The notes under the pieces: model-generated | Told to the model about the DNA's origin: nothing | Databases searched by the model: none | Seen by the model: the letters and a program-made list of their open reading frames with translations, nothing else | Assembly: GCF_004745635.1 (NCBI RefSeq) | Contig: NZ_SRLB01000004.1 | Location: 372,001-436,000 of the forward strand | DNA: 64,000 nucleotides | Direction: 5' to 3' | DNA from: Methylobacterium nonmethylotrophicum | Lineage (GTDB): Bacteria > Pseudomonadota > Alphaproteobacteria > Rhizobiales > Beijerinckiaceae | Shown here: piece after piece, positions 8,222-17,022 of the stretch | Position numbering within the stretch: the first letter of the stretch is position 1 | How the letters are laid out: each line of letters begins with the position of its first letter | Made by a program: the position numbers and the translations under genes

Positions 8222-8869
8222 ATGACCACGTCCAACCGTTCCCGCCGCGCCGCCCCGCTGACCGCGACGCTGGCGGTCCTCCTGGCCCTCGGCGCGACCG
8301 CCGCGCAGGCCCAGCAGACGCCCTCCGAGGAGGACATCGCCCGGGCCCTCTTCCCGGAGCAGAAGCCCCTGACCCGCAGCCTCTCCACCGGCGTGCGCGG
8401 CCAGCCCGGCGGCACCGACGACAGCGCCTTCCTCGACACCCTGCGCAACCGCACCTCGTTCTCGCCGGCCGAGCGCGAGAAGATCGCCGCCGCCTCGGCC
8501 GACAAGCCGAGCTTCGATCTGGAGATCCCGTTCGAGTACAACTCGGCGACGATCAGCCCGAAGGCCCTGCCGCTGGTCAAGACCCTCGGCGCGACCCTCG
8601 CCCGCCCCGTGGCGAAGGGCAGCACCTTCCTGGTCGTCGGTCATACCGACGGCAAGGGCAAGGACCAGGCCAACCAGGCCCTGTCCGAGCGCCGGGCCGA
8701 GGCGGTGCGGCAGTACATCATCCAGAACTACGGCGTGCCGGGCGCCAACATCGTCGCTGTCGGCTACGGCAAGGCCCATCTGAAGGATGCCGCCAACCCG
8801 CTCTCGCCGGCCAACCGCCGCGTGACCGCCGTCAACATGTCGGGCGTGAAGTCGGCCTCCCGCTACTGA
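8222..8869 (+). CDS. OmpA-family exported protein (215 aa)
   Basis: ATG 8222 has AAGGAG upstream and begins a signal peptide (MTTSNRSRRAAPL, Ala/Leu core, cleavage after 'AAQAQ'). The N-terminal ~90 mature residues are unrecognised ('PSEEDIARALFPEQ', 'TGVRG'). The C-terminal ~120 residues are an OmpA-C domain: 'IPFEYNSATISPKA', 'VVGHTDGKGKDQANQALSERR', 'IVAVGYGKAHLKD' and 'NRRVTAVNM'. The layout closely parallels the 177-aa OmpA protein upstream ('xxDIxxxF' near the mature N terminus in both), so the two are probably paralogues flanking the caspase-like gene. Expected to bind peptidoglycan in the periplasm. Confidence 0.87.
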   Translation: MTTSNRSRRAAPLTATLAVLLALGATAAQAQQTPSEEDIARALFPEQKPLTRSLSTGVRGQPGGTDDSAFLDTLRNRTSFSPAEREKIAAASADKPSFDLEIPFEYNSATISPKALPLVKTLGATLARPVAKGSTFLVVGHTDGKGKDQANQALSERRAEAVRQYIIQNYGVPGANIVAVGYGKAHLKDAANPLSPANRRVTAVNMSGVKSASRY

Positions 8870-8890
8870 TCCGCCGGCGACCCGTGACGC

Positions 8891-8919
8891 GCCCGCCGTC
8901 CCTCGAGGGGCCGGCGGGC
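8891..8919 (+). terminator. Strong hairpin after the second OmpA gene
   Basis: GCCCGCCG (8891-8898) pairs with CGGCGGGC (8912-8919), and the inner CCCTCGAGGG is itself self-complementary. There is no T-tract, so it may end transcription weakly or protect the mRNA 3' end. Confidence 0.4.
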
Positions 8920-8981
8920 GACCCGAGAAGCCCGCCTTCGCCCGGCGCCGCGGGCCCAGTGTTGAGAGCGTCGAGCCCGTC

Positions 8982-9887
8982 ATGTCGCGTGACCATACCC
9001 GGCTTCCGCCCGCCGCCGCGCGGCTGATGTTTCCGTTTGCGGCGCGGCTGCTGGCCCTCGGCCTCGCCGCCGGCGTGCCGGGCCTTGCCGTCGCGGCCGG
9101 CGTGCCGAGCGAGCCCACCGTCACGATCCGGGCCCGCAAGGCCTGCTTCTCCGATTCGGTGCGGGTCACCGGCTACGTGATGCCCCGGCGCGAGGCCTAC
9201 GTGACCTACCCGGTCGAAGGCTACCGCGTCGCCGAGGTGCTGGTGCAGGAGGGCGACACGGTGAGCGCCGGCCAGGAGCTCGTGCGCCTCGCCCGCATCG
9301 CCCCCGAGGAGGGCGCCGCCGCAGGTTCCCCGATGGCCGCGCGCATGCCCGCGACCCTCGCCCTCAAGGCGCCGGATGCCGGTGTGGTGGGCCGGAGCAC
9401 CGGCCAGGTCGGCGCCCTGACCGGCCCGCAGGCCGAGCCGCTGGTGCGCCTGATCACCGATCGGGAGCTCGACCTGATGGTGCAGGTGCCGAGCCTCTAC
9501 GTCACCAAGGTGCGCCAGGGCGCCGCCACCCGCATCCTGACCGAATCCGGCGCGGCCCTGCGCGGCGAGGTCCGGCTGCCGGCGACCGACGTCGACCCGG
9601 CGACGCAGTTCGGCCGCGCCCTGGTGTCGCTGCCGGCCAATGCCGGCCTGCGGCCGGGCCAGTTCGCCGGGGCGCTGGTGGACACCGCGTCGAGCTGCGG
9701 GATCGCCGTGCCGCGCTCCGCGATCCTGCGCCGCAGCGACCTCACCAGCGTGCAGGTGATGGCCCGCGACGGCCGCATCGACACCCGCCGGGTCACCATC
9801 GGCTTCTCGTCCGAGGACGAGGTCGAGATCCGCAGCGGTCTCGCCGAGGGCGAGGCGGTGGTCGCCAATGCCGGGATGGCCTTCTGA
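8982..9887 (+). CDS. RND efflux periplasmic adaptor subunit (membrane fusion protein)
   Basis: 301 aa, shorter than the usual 350-400. A signal sequence precedes 'VPSEPTVTIRARKACFSDSVRVTGYV'. A lipoyl-like/barrel-sandwich half-motif 'YRVAEVLVQEGDTVSAGQELVRL' (~72-95) pairs with 'ATLALKAPDAGVVGRST'. Beta-barrel and membrane-proximal segments follow ('GLRPGQFAGALVD', 'AVPRSAILRRSD', 'GLAEGEAVVANAG'). The coiled-coil hairpin between the lipoyl halves is very short, which explains the small size. The pump gene begins 60 bases downstream on the same strand, so the pair forms an RND tripartite efflux system; no outer-membrane factor gene is nearby. Substrate unknown. Confidence 0.85.
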   Translation: MSRDHTRLPPAAARLMFPFAARLLALGLAAGVPGLAVAAGVPSEPTVTIRARKACFSDSVRVTGYVMPRREAYVTYPVEGYRVAEVLVQEGDTVSAGQELVRLARIAPEEGAAAGSPMAARMPATLALKAPDAGVVGRSTGQVGALTGPQAEPLVRLITDRELDLMVQVPSLYVTKVRQGAATRILTESGAALRGEVRLPATDVDPATQFGRALVSLPANAGLRPGQFAGALVDTASSCGIAVPRSAILRRSDLTSVQVMARDGRIDTRRVTIGFSSEDEVEIRSGLAEGEAVVANAGMAF

Positions 9888-9947
9888 CCATGGCGCCCTG
9901 ACGACGCCGCTCATCCGAATTGCATCTCACGCGAGTCGAGGCCGCCC

Positions 9948-12900
9948 TTGTCCCTGAACGTGTCCTCCTGGGCGATCCGGCAGCCGCTGCCCTCGATCCT
10001 GATCTCCCTGATCCTGCTGATCCTCGGCTGGACGAGCTTCACCAAGCTGCCGATCACCCGTCTGCCCTCGGCGGACATCCCGATCATCTCGGTGGCGGTG
10101 GCCCAGTTCGGGGCGGCGCCGGCGGAGCTCGAGACCCAGGTCACCAAGACGATCGAGGACGGCGTCTCCGGCGTCGAGGGCGTGCGCCACATCTCCTCGA
10201 CCATCACCGACGGCATCTCGGTGACGACGGTGCAGTTCCGCCTCGAGACCAACACCGACCGGGCCCTCAACGACGTCAAGGACGCGATCACCCGCATCCA
10301 GGCGGACCTGCCGCGCAACGCCGAGACGCCGCTGATCCAGCGGGTCGATGTCGTCGGCCTGCCGATCGTGACCTACGCGGCGGTGGCGACGAGCAAGACG
10401 CCCGAGCAGCTGTCCTGGTTCGTCGACACCGTGGTCAAAAGGCGCCTGCAGAGCATCCGCGGCGTGGCGCAGTTCGAGACCATCGGGGGCGTCGAGCGCG
10501 AGATCCTGGTCTCCCTCGATCCCGACCGCCTCCAGGCCTACGGCCTCACCGCCGTCGACGTCAGCCGGCGCCTGCGCGGCATCAACGTCGACGTGGCGGG
10601 CGGGCGCACCCAGCTCGGCGGCCAGGACTACGCCATCCGGGCGCTCGCCGGCGCCCGCTCCCTCGAGGAGCTGAAAGGCGTGATGATCCCGCTCTCCACC
10701 GGCGGGCAGATCCGGCTGCAGGATCTCGGCGTCATCACCGACACGGTGGCGGACCGGCGCACCTTCGCGAGCCTCGACACCAAGCCCGTGGTGGCCTTCG
10801 GCATCAAGCGCGCCAAGGGCGCGAGCGACGTGGTCGTCGCCAAGGCCGTACAGGCGAAGGTCGACCAGATCCAGGAGGAGTACCCGGACGTCAAGCTGAC
10901 GCTGATCGACACCTCGGTCGACTACACGGTCGGCAACTACGAGGCGGCGATCAAGACGCTGTTCGAGGGCGCAGGCCTCGCCGTCATCGTGGTGTTCCTG
11001 TTCCTGCGCAACCTGCGCACCACGGTGATCGTGGCGGTGTCGCTGCCGCTGTCGATCTTCCCGGCCTTCTGGGCCATGGACATGCTGGGCTTCTCGCTCA
11101 ACCTGGTGAGCTTCCTGGCGGTCACGCTCTCCACCGGCATCCTGGTCGACGACTCGATCGTCGAGATCGAGAACATCGTCCGCCACATCCGCATGGGCAA
11201 GTCGCCCTACCAGGCGGCGATCGACGCCGCCGACGAGATCGGGCTCGCGGTCATCGCCATCAGCTTCACGATCGTGGCGATCTTCGCCCCGGCGAGCTTC
11301 ATGGGCGGCATCGCCGGGCAGTTCTTCAAGCAGTTCGGCATCACCATCGCGGTGCAGGTGCTGTTCTCGCTGCTCGCCGCCCGCTTCGTCACCCCGATGC
11401 TCGCCGCCTACATCATGAAGCCGGAGGTGCACGAGGAGAAGCCGCCGGGCCGGGTCGAGCGCGCCTATGTCTGGCTCGTGAGCAAGTCGGTGAAGTTCTA
11501 CTTCCTCACCGTCCTCTTCGGCATCGGCCTGTTCGCCGCCTCGATCGCCAGCATGCGGCTCCTCTCCGAGGGCTTCCTGCCGGCCCAGGACACCGCCCGT
11601 TCGCTGCTCTCGATCGAGCTGCCGCCCGGCTCCCTCGTCTCCGACACCCAGCGGGTCACCGACAGCATCGTCACCGAGCTGCACAAGATCCCGGAGGTGA
11701 AGAGCGTCTTCGTCAATGGCGGGCGCCTGCCGCAGGGCAGCGCCGAGGTGCGGCGCGCCTCCTTGATCCTGAACTACACCAACAAGTCCGAGCGCACGGT
11801 CACCCAGCACGCGCTCGAGCAGCAGGTCGAGCGGCGGCTCCAGGAGATCCCGGACATCCGCTACTGGTTCGTCGACGAGAACGGGCTGCGCGCCATCTCG
11901 CTCGTGGTCAACGGCCAGGACAGCCGCACGGTGGCGAGCGTCGCCAACGAACTCGCCAACCAGATGCGGCGGCTGCCGACCGTCGCCAACGTGATCTCCG
12001 GCGCCACCCTCGACCGGCCGGAGCTGCGCATCCGTCCGCGGATGGACCTCGCGTCCCGCTTCGGCATCACCGCCGACACCCTGTCGGAGACGATCCGCGT
12101 CGCCACCATCGGCGATGTCGGCCCGGCGCTCGCGAAGTTCGACGCCGGCGACCGGCTGGTGCCGGTCCGGGTGCAGCTCGACGACAACGCCCGGCTCAAC
12201 TGGGCGGTGATCGAGGGCCTGCGCATCCCGAGCCCGGCCGCCAAGGGCGGCGTGCCGCTCTCGGCGGTGGCCGAGCTCAGTTTCCAGGACGGGCCGGCCA
12301 ACATCGCCCGCTACGACCGGGAGCGCCAGGCCACGGTGGCGGCGGACCTCGTCGGCACCGCGGCGCTGGGCGACGTGCTCAAGACCATCGACGCCCTGCC
12401 GGTGATGAAGAACCTGCCCAAGGGCGTGCAGGTGAGCCAGTCGGGCGACGCCGAGAACCTCGCCGAGCTCTCGGCGGGCTTCGCCGAGGTGATGCAGGCG
12501 GGCCTCCTGATGGTCTACGCCGTGCTGGTGATGCTGTTCGGCTCCTTCCTGCACCCGATCACCATCCTGTTCTCGCTGCCGCTCTCCCTCGGCGGCGCCG
12601 TGATGGCGCTCCTCGTCACCGGCAAGCAGCTGACCACGCCGGTCTGGATCGGCATCCTGATGCTGATGGGCATCGTCACCAAGAACGCCATCATGCTGGT
12701 GGAATTCGCCATCGAGGCGATGCGACACGGCATGAGCCGCAACGAGGCGATCATCGATGCCGGCCGCAAGCGCGCCCGGCCGATCGTGATGACCACCATC
12801 GCCATGGTGGCCGGCATGGTGCCGAGCGCGCTTGCGGTCGGGGCCGGCGGCGAGTTCCGCTCGCCGATGGCGATCGCGGTGATCGGCGGCCTGCTCTTCT

Positions 12901-13100
12901 CCACCATCCTGTCGCTGATCTTCGTGCCGGCGGTGTTCTGCCTGATGTGCGTGATCTCCGACCTGCCGAAGCGGCTCTATCGCGGGGTCGCGGCCCGGGC
13001 CGGGACGCGCAGGGCGCGCCAGACCGAGGGCAAGGCGCGCCAGCCCGACGGCAAGGCGGCGGCCGGCGACGCTCGGGGGCTGGCGACCCCGGGGGAGTGA
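9948..13100 (+). CDS. RND-family efflux pump, inner-membrane transporter
   Basis: 1050 aa, the normal length of AcrB/HAE1-type pumps. The N terminus 'SSWAIRQPLPSILISLILLILGW' is TM1, and two large periplasmic loops and about 12 membrane segments are visible. TM4 carries the proton-relay pair in 'GILVDDSIVEIENI'. Other family marks are 'FLPAQDTARSLLSIELPPGS', 'SQSGDAENLAELSAGF' and 'LMGIVTKNAIMLVEFA'. The start is a TTG at 9948, since no ATG or GTG in frame leaves a complete TM1. A poorly conserved Arg/Gly/Ala tail ends the protein. Expected to work with the adaptor encoded just upstream; drug, solvent or lipid export cannot be distinguished. Confidence 0.93.
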   Translation: MSLNVSSWAIRQPLPSILISLILLILGWTSFTKLPITRLPSADIPIISVAVAQFGAAPAELETQVTKTIEDGVSGVEGVRHISSTITDGISVTTVQFRLETNTDRALNDVKDAITRIQADLPRNAETPLIQRVDVVGLPIVTYAAVATSKTPEQLSWFVDTVVKRRLQSIRGVAQFETIGGVEREILVSLDPDRLQAYGLTAVDVSRRLRGINVDVAGGRTQLGGQDYAIRALAGARSLEELKGVMIPLSTGGQIRLQDLGVITDTVADRRTFASLDTKPVVAFGIKRAKGASDVVVAKAVQAKVDQIQEEYPDVKLTLIDTSVDYTVGNYEAAIKTLFEGAGLAVIVVFLFLRNLRTTVIVAVSLPLSIFPAFWAMDMLGFSLNLVSFLAVTLSTGILVDDSIVEIENIVRHIRMGKSPYQAAIDAADEIGLAVIAISFTIVAIFAPASFMGGIAGQFFKQFGITIAVQVLFSLLAARFVTPMLAAYIMKPEVHEEKPPGRVERAYVWLVSKSVKFYFLTVLFGIGLFAASIASMRLLSEGFLPAQDTARSLLSIELPPGSLVSDTQRVTDSIVTELHKIPEVKSVFVNGGRLPQGSAEVRRASLILNYTNKSERTVTQHALEQQVERRLQEIPDIRYWFVDENGLRAISLVVNGQDSRTVASVANELANQMRRLPTVANVISGATLDRPELRIRPRMDLASRFGITADTLSETIRVATIGDVGPALAKFDAGDRLVPVRVQLDDNARLNWAVIEGLRIPSPAAKGGVPLSAVAELSFQDGPANIARYDRERQATVAADLVGTAALGDVLKTIDALPVMKNLPKGVQVSQSGDAENLAELSAGFAEVMQAGLLMVYAVLVMLFGSFLHPITILFSLPLSLGGAVMALLVTGKQLTTPVWIGILMLMGIVTKNAIMLVEFAIEAMRHGMSRNEAIIDAGRKRARPIVMTTIAMVAGMVPSALAVGAGGEFRSPMAIAVIGGLLFSTILSLIFVPAVFCLMCVISDLPKRLYRGVAARAGTRRARQTEGKARQPDGKAAAGDARGLATPGE

Positions 13101-13410
13101 GGCGGGCCGCGCGACGCGCGGCGGCGGCCTCGCCGGCGCAAGGCGCGCCCGCAGCGGGCGTTCCGGTGCGGTAGGGACTTGCGACGGGCCGGCCGCCCAC
13201 GGCCGCCGCCCTGCTTGGTCCGTTTCGTGGTGCAGTGCGCAATACTGGCGCAACAATCCTCGGCCAACCTGCCGCCGGACGACAGGCTCGGCCGGTCGCA
13301 TCGTGCGTGATGCCATCACCGGATGGTCGTGCGGCCGGAGCACGCTTCCGGTCGCCCGGTATCGGTGGCGTCGGCACCAGGCTCTTTCGGATGGAACGGG
13401 GAACGATGCG
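13101..13410. other. Intergenic region after the RND pump
   Basis: 310 bp with no convincing gene. The stretch 'TGCAGTGCGCAATACTGGCG' (13231-13250) is the only part that looks like possible promoter DNA. No clear terminator was found. Confidence 0.3.
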
Positions 13411-13578
13411 ATGACGTATCAGGCTCGGCGCTTGGGCGACCACCCGGGGACCATGCCGCCCCCGTCCGGCGAGGCGATCCGCTCCCATGTCCGGACGCGG
13501 CTGGAGGCGCTCCTGGCCGCGCTCGGGGTCGGCACGGCGAACCACGGTACGGCGAGCCACGGTGCCTCCGTGGAGTAG
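13411..13578 (+). CDS. Possible small protein (55 aa), unrecognised
   Basis: ATG 13411 opens a 55-codon frame beginning MTYQARRLGDHPG. A short hydrophobic helix 'LEALLAALGVG' and a His/Gly/Thr-rich tail with a small internal repeat ('GTANHGTASHG') follow. A weak purine-rich GGGGAACG lies upstream. There is no recognisable family and no supporting context. In DNA this GC-rich a 55-codon open frame can occur by chance, so it may not be a gene. Confidence 0.3.
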   Translation: MTYQARRLGDHPGTMPPPSGEAIRSHVRTRLEALLAALGVGTANHGTASHGASVE

Positions 13579-13912
13579 TCGGCTCGGTGCGACGAGCCGC
13601 CGGGTCTACGCCGTTGCGGAGCCGTGCCGACGCTGACGCGCGCCCGCCACCGCATCGCGATGCCCTGACGCGCGCTCGCGGCAGCCCGGGGACGACGCCT
13701 TCGCCCACGAGGCGATGCGGACGGCTTTGGCGGGCCACGGCGGCTGGGCGGCGCGTGGTCGGGATCAGCCGCGATGCGCGTGACCGGCGGTGCCGGCCGG
13801 AGCGGGCGCAGGCATCGCCTCCGCCGCGCGCCGTGAGCGTCGAAACCCGGCCGGCCTGACCGTCCGACGGGCAGATCCCGGCCTCAGGCCGCGCCGCCGC
13901 GCCAGGATCGGC
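13579..13912. other. Intergenic region before the first sulfur-region monooxygenase
   Basis: 334 bp of very GC-rich sequence lying past the 3' end of a minus-strand gene. I see no promoter, RNA or repeat in it. Open frames crossing it look like compositional noise. Confidence 0.3.
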
Positions 13913-15250
13913 TCACGCACCCACCTTCCCCGGCCCGTAGCCCACGGGCGGGCGCGAGCCGAGATGCGCCCGCAAGGTCCGCCCCTCGTACTCGGTGCGA
14001 AACAGGCCGCGCCGGCGCAGCTCGGGCAGGACCAGCGCGATGAAGTCGTCGAGCCCGCCCGGCAGGGTCGGCGGCATGATGTTGAAGCCGTCGGCGCCGC
14101 CGGCGCGGAAACGCGCCTCCATCTCGTCGACGATCTGCGCCGGCGTCCCGACGATCTGCGAGTGGCCGCGGGCGCCGGCGATGCGCAGGTAGAGCTGGCG
14201 CAGCGTCAGGCCCTCGCGGCGGGCGAGGTCGACCATCAGCTGCTGGCGCGACTTGGCCCCCTCGGTCGCGGGCAGCTCCGGCACCGGGCCGTCGGGATCG
14301 CAGCCCGAGAGGTCGTGCCCGACCATGCGGCTCAGGAGCGCGAGGCCGACGACCGGATCGATCAGCGCCTGCAGCTCCTCGAACTTCGCCCGCGCCTCGG
14401 ATTCGGTGCGGCCGACGACCGGAAACAGGCCCGGCATGATCTTGAGGTCGTCCGGCGCGCGGCCGAAGCGGGCCATGCGGCCCTTCAGGTCGCGGTAGAA
14501 ATCCACCGCCTCGTCGAGGGTCTGGTTGGCCGTGAACACGATCTCGGCGGTGCGCGCCGCCAGGTCCTTGCCGGGGCCCGAGGAGCCGGCCTGGACCAGC
14601 ACCGGCTGGCCTTGCGGCGTGCGCGCGATGTTGAGCGGGCCGCGGACCTCGAAATGCTTGCCCTTGTGATCGAGGGGCCGGAAGCCGTCGGGCTTCGAGA
14701 ACTGGCCCGACGCCTTGTCGATCACGACGGCGTCGTCGTCCCAGGTGTTCCAGAGGCCCAGCACCACGTCGACGAACTCTTCCGCCCGCTCGTAGCGGTC
14801 GGCGTGGCGGGCGATCCTGTCGTTGCCGAAATTCGCGGCCTCCAGGTCGGTCGCCGAGGTGACGAGGTTCCAGCCGGCGCGGCCGCCGCTCAGGTGGTCG
14901 AGGGAGGCGAAGCGGCGGGCGACGTTGTAGGGCTCGTTGAAGCTCGTCGAGGTGGTGGCGACGAGGCCGATGCGGCTCGTGACGGCGGCCAGCGCCGAGA
15001 GCAGGGTGACGGGCTCGAAATGGGCCGAGCGGGCGGTGCGCTCGCTGGAGCGCAGGTCCGCGTCGCGGATGCCGGTGCCGTCCTCGAGGAAGATCAGGTC
15101 GAACTTCGCCGCCTCGGCGCGCCGGGCCCAGCCGACATAGCGCTCGAGGACGAGCCCGCCATCGGCCTCGCTCGACGGATGGCGCCAGCCGGCGACGTGG
15201 TGGCCGGTGGCGTAGAAGAAGGCGCCGAGGCGCATCGTGTCCTGTGTCAT
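13913..15250 (-). CDS. LLM-class flavin-dependent monooxygenase (NtaA/SnaA/DszA group)
   Basis: 445 aa, the right length for the two-component monooxygenases of the luciferase superfamily, which use FMNH2 from a separate reductase. Family marks include 'AKFDLIFLEDG', 'EPVTLLSALAAVTSRIGLVATTST', 'SGGRAGWNLVTS', 'ERAEEFVDVVLGLWNTW', 'PVLVQAGSSGPGKDLAAR', 'IMPGLFPVVG' and 'GADGFNIMPPTLPGG'. The position beside an SsuABC-type transporter suggests oxidative release of sulfite from an organosulfur compound. The family also oxidises nitrilotriacetate and similar chelators, so the substrate is not fixed. It is the last gene of a minus-strand run, 37 bases after the permease gene. Confidence 0.88.
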   Translation of the reverse strand: MTQDTMRLGAFFYATGHHVAGWRHPSSEADGGLVLERYVGWARRAEAAKFDLIFLEDGTGIRDADLRSSERTARSAHFEPVTLLSALAAVTSRIGLVATTSTSFNEPYNVARRFASLDHLSGGRAGWNLVTSATDLEAANFGNDRIARHADRYERAEEFVDVVLGLWNTWDDDAVVIDKASGQFSKPDGFRPLDHKGKHFEVRGPLNIARTPQGQPVLVQAGSSGPGKDLAARTAEIVFTANQTLDEAVDFYRDLKGRMARFGRAPDDLKIMPGLFPVVGRTESEARAKFEELQALIDPVVGLALLSRMVGHDLSGCDPDGPVPELPATEGAKSRQQLMVDLARREGLTLRQLYLRIAGARGHSQIVGTPAQIVDEMEARFRAGGADGFNIMPPTLPGGLDDFIALVLPELRRRGLFRTEYEGRTLRAHLGSRPPVGYGPGKVGA

Positions 15251-15287
15251 GGCTCGCTTTGTGTGTCGGGACCGGTTCTCGCCTAAT

Positions 15288-16160
15288 CTAGCGCACCTGT
15301 CCCCAGCGCCGGACCGTCACCCGCTCCAGGCTCGCGAAGACCACGGTCTCGACCACGAGGCCGATCGCGATGACGAGGAGCAGGCCGGCGAAGACCCGGT
15401 CGGTGTAGAGCTCGTTGCGGTTCTGGAAGATGTACCAGCCGAGCCCGCCGCGGCCCGACGAGGCGCCGAAGACCAGCTCCGCCGCGATGAGCGTCCGCCA
15501 GGCGAAGGCCCAGCCGATCTTGAGGCCCGACAGGATCGCCGGCAGCGCCGCCGGGACCAGGATCTGGCCGACGTAAGCGAGCCCCTCCAACCCGTAATTG
15601 CGCCCGGTCATCCGCAGGGAATCCGGCACCGCCTGGAAGCCCGCATAGGTGTTGAGCGCGAGCGGCCACAGCACCGCGTGGACCAGCACGAAGATCAGGC
15701 TGCCCTGCCCGAGCCCGAACCAGAGCAGCGCCAGCGGCAGCAGCGCGATCGCCGGCAGCGGGTTGAACATCGCGGTCAGCGTCGAGAGCAGGTCGCGGCC
15801 CAGTTGCGTCGAGACCGCGAGCGAGGTCAGCCCGAAGGCGAGGAGGACGCCGAGGGCGTAGCCCTGGGCCAGCACGGTCAGCGAGATCCGGGTCCGCTCC
15901 AGGATCTCGCCCGTGGCGAGGCCGTCGACGAGGGCCGACAGGGTGGCACCGAAGCCCGGCAGCAGCAGGTCGTTGTCCTGCCAGCGCGCCAGGCCCTCCC
16001 AGAGGAGGGCCATCGCCAGGAGGATCAGGCCGCGGCGCAGCCAGCCCTGCTGCCACAGCCGGGTCGTCAGCGGCAGGGCACGCGCGACCGGCGCCTCGAC
16101 GAAGGGCGGCAGCGGCCGGTCGTATTCCGGGCGGATCGGCGGCGAGAGGGCCTGGTTCAT
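15288..16160 (-). CDS. ABC transporter permease, SsuC/TauC type
   Basis: 290 aa with about six membrane segments. The EAA-type cytoplasmic loop appears as 'VPDSLRMTGRNYGLEGLAYVGQILVPAALPAILSGLKIGWAFAWRTLIAAELV' (read here as the family hallmark, split over about residues 165-220). ATG 16160 overlaps the ATPase stop as ATGA. A longer frame upstream is only the antisense continuation of the ATPase gene. With the ATPase and binding protein it forms a nitrate/sulfonate/taurine-type importer. Confidence 0.9.
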   Translation of the reverse strand: MNQALSPPIRPEYDRPLPPFVEAPVARALPLTTRLWQQGWLRRGLILLAMALLWEGLARWQDNDLLLPGFGATLSALVDGLATGEILERTRISLTVLAQGYALGVLLAFGLTSLAVSTQLGRDLLSTLTAMFNPLPAIALLPLALLWFGLGQGSLIFVLVHAVLWPLALNTYAGFQAVPDSLRMTGRNYGLEGLAYVGQILVPAALPAILSGLKIGWAFAWRTLIAAELVFGASSGRGGLGWYIFQNRNELYTDRVFAGLLLVIAIGLVVETVVFASLERVTVRRWGQVR

Positions 16161-17011
16161 CGTGCGGCCTCGGGAGCCGGCTCGAACAGACGGTCGTGCA
16201 GGCGCTTGACGGCGGCCTGGAAGGCCCGGCTGCCGAGGCTCGACAGGTCGAACTCGTGGCAATTGTACTCGCCGCGCACCCGGCCCGGATGGGGCGAGAG
16301 CAGGGCGACCCGGTTGCCGACGACGAGCGCCTCCTCGATCGAGTGGGTGACGAACAGGAGCGTCATGCGGGCCTCGTCCCAGAGCGCCAGCAGTTCCTCC
16401 TGCATCTTGCGCCGGGTGAGCGCGTCGAGGGCCGCGAACGGCTCGTCCATCAGGAGCACCTTCGGCTGCATGGCGAGCGCCCGGGCGATGGCGACGCGCT
16501 GCTTCATGCCGCCGGAGAGCTGGTGCGGGTAGCTGCCGGCGAAGGCCGTGAGCCCGACCTTGTCGATGGTGGCGCGGGCCCGCTCCAGCGCCTCGGCGCG
16601 GCCGAGCCCGCGGGCGGCGCGCAGCGGGAAGGCGACGTTCTCGACCACGGTCTTCCAGGGCGGCAGCTGGTCGAATTCCTGGAAGACCACGATGCGGTCG
16701 GGGCCGGGGTTGCGCACCGGCACGCCGCCGAGCGTGATCTCGCCCTCGACCGGGGCGATGAAGCCGGCCACGGCCTTCAGGAGGGTGGACTTGCCGCAGC
16801 CCGACGGCCCGAGCAGCACGAAGCGGTCGGCCTCGTAGACGTCGAGGTCAATCCGGTGCGCCGCCCGCACCACGCGTCCCGGCGTGCGGTACTCGAGCGA
16901 CACCCCGGCGATGCGCAGCAGCGGGTCGGGCAAGGGGCGCAGCATCTCGCGCGCCGCCGCCAGGGGTGAGGGCGCCACGGCAGGTGCGTCGCGCTCGATC
17001 ACGAGCGTCAT
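16157..17011 (-). CDS. ABC transporter ATP-binding protein, SsuB/TauB type
   Basis: 284 aa. Walker A GPSGCGKST, Q-loop 'VVFQEFDQLPPWKTV', signature LSGGMKQR, Walker B 'VLLMDEPFAALD' and switch 'THSIEEA' are all intact, so it is an active ATPase. An N-terminal extension of about 35 residues precedes the nucleotide-binding domain. The gene lies 11 bases after the binding-protein gene and overlaps the permease by ATGA. Substrate class (sulfonate, taurine or similar) is inferred from the family and from the monooxygenase at the end of the operon. Confidence 0.93.
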   Translation of the reverse strand: MTLVIERDAPAVAPSPLAAAREMLRPLPDPLLRIAGVSLEYRTPGRVVRAAHRIDLDVYEADRFVLLGPSGCGKSTLLKAVAGFIAPVEGEITLGGVPVRNPGPDRIVVFQEFDQLPPWKTVVENVAFPLRAARGLGRAEALERARATIDKVGLTAFAGSYPHQLSGGMKQRVAIARALAMQPKVLLMDEPFAALDALTRRKMQEELLALWDEARMTLLFVTHSIEEALVVGNRVALLSPHPGRVRGEYNCHEFDLSSLGSRAFQAAVKRLHDRLFEPAPEAAR

Positions 17012-17022
17012 GCGGTTTGCCT

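Noticed and set aside
9927..13343. A very long minus-strand open frame (over 1100 codons) opposite the RND pump
   Set aside because: It is antisense to a complete and well-recognised pump gene; its protein is Asp/His/Arg/Gly-rich noise expected from GC-rich DNA.
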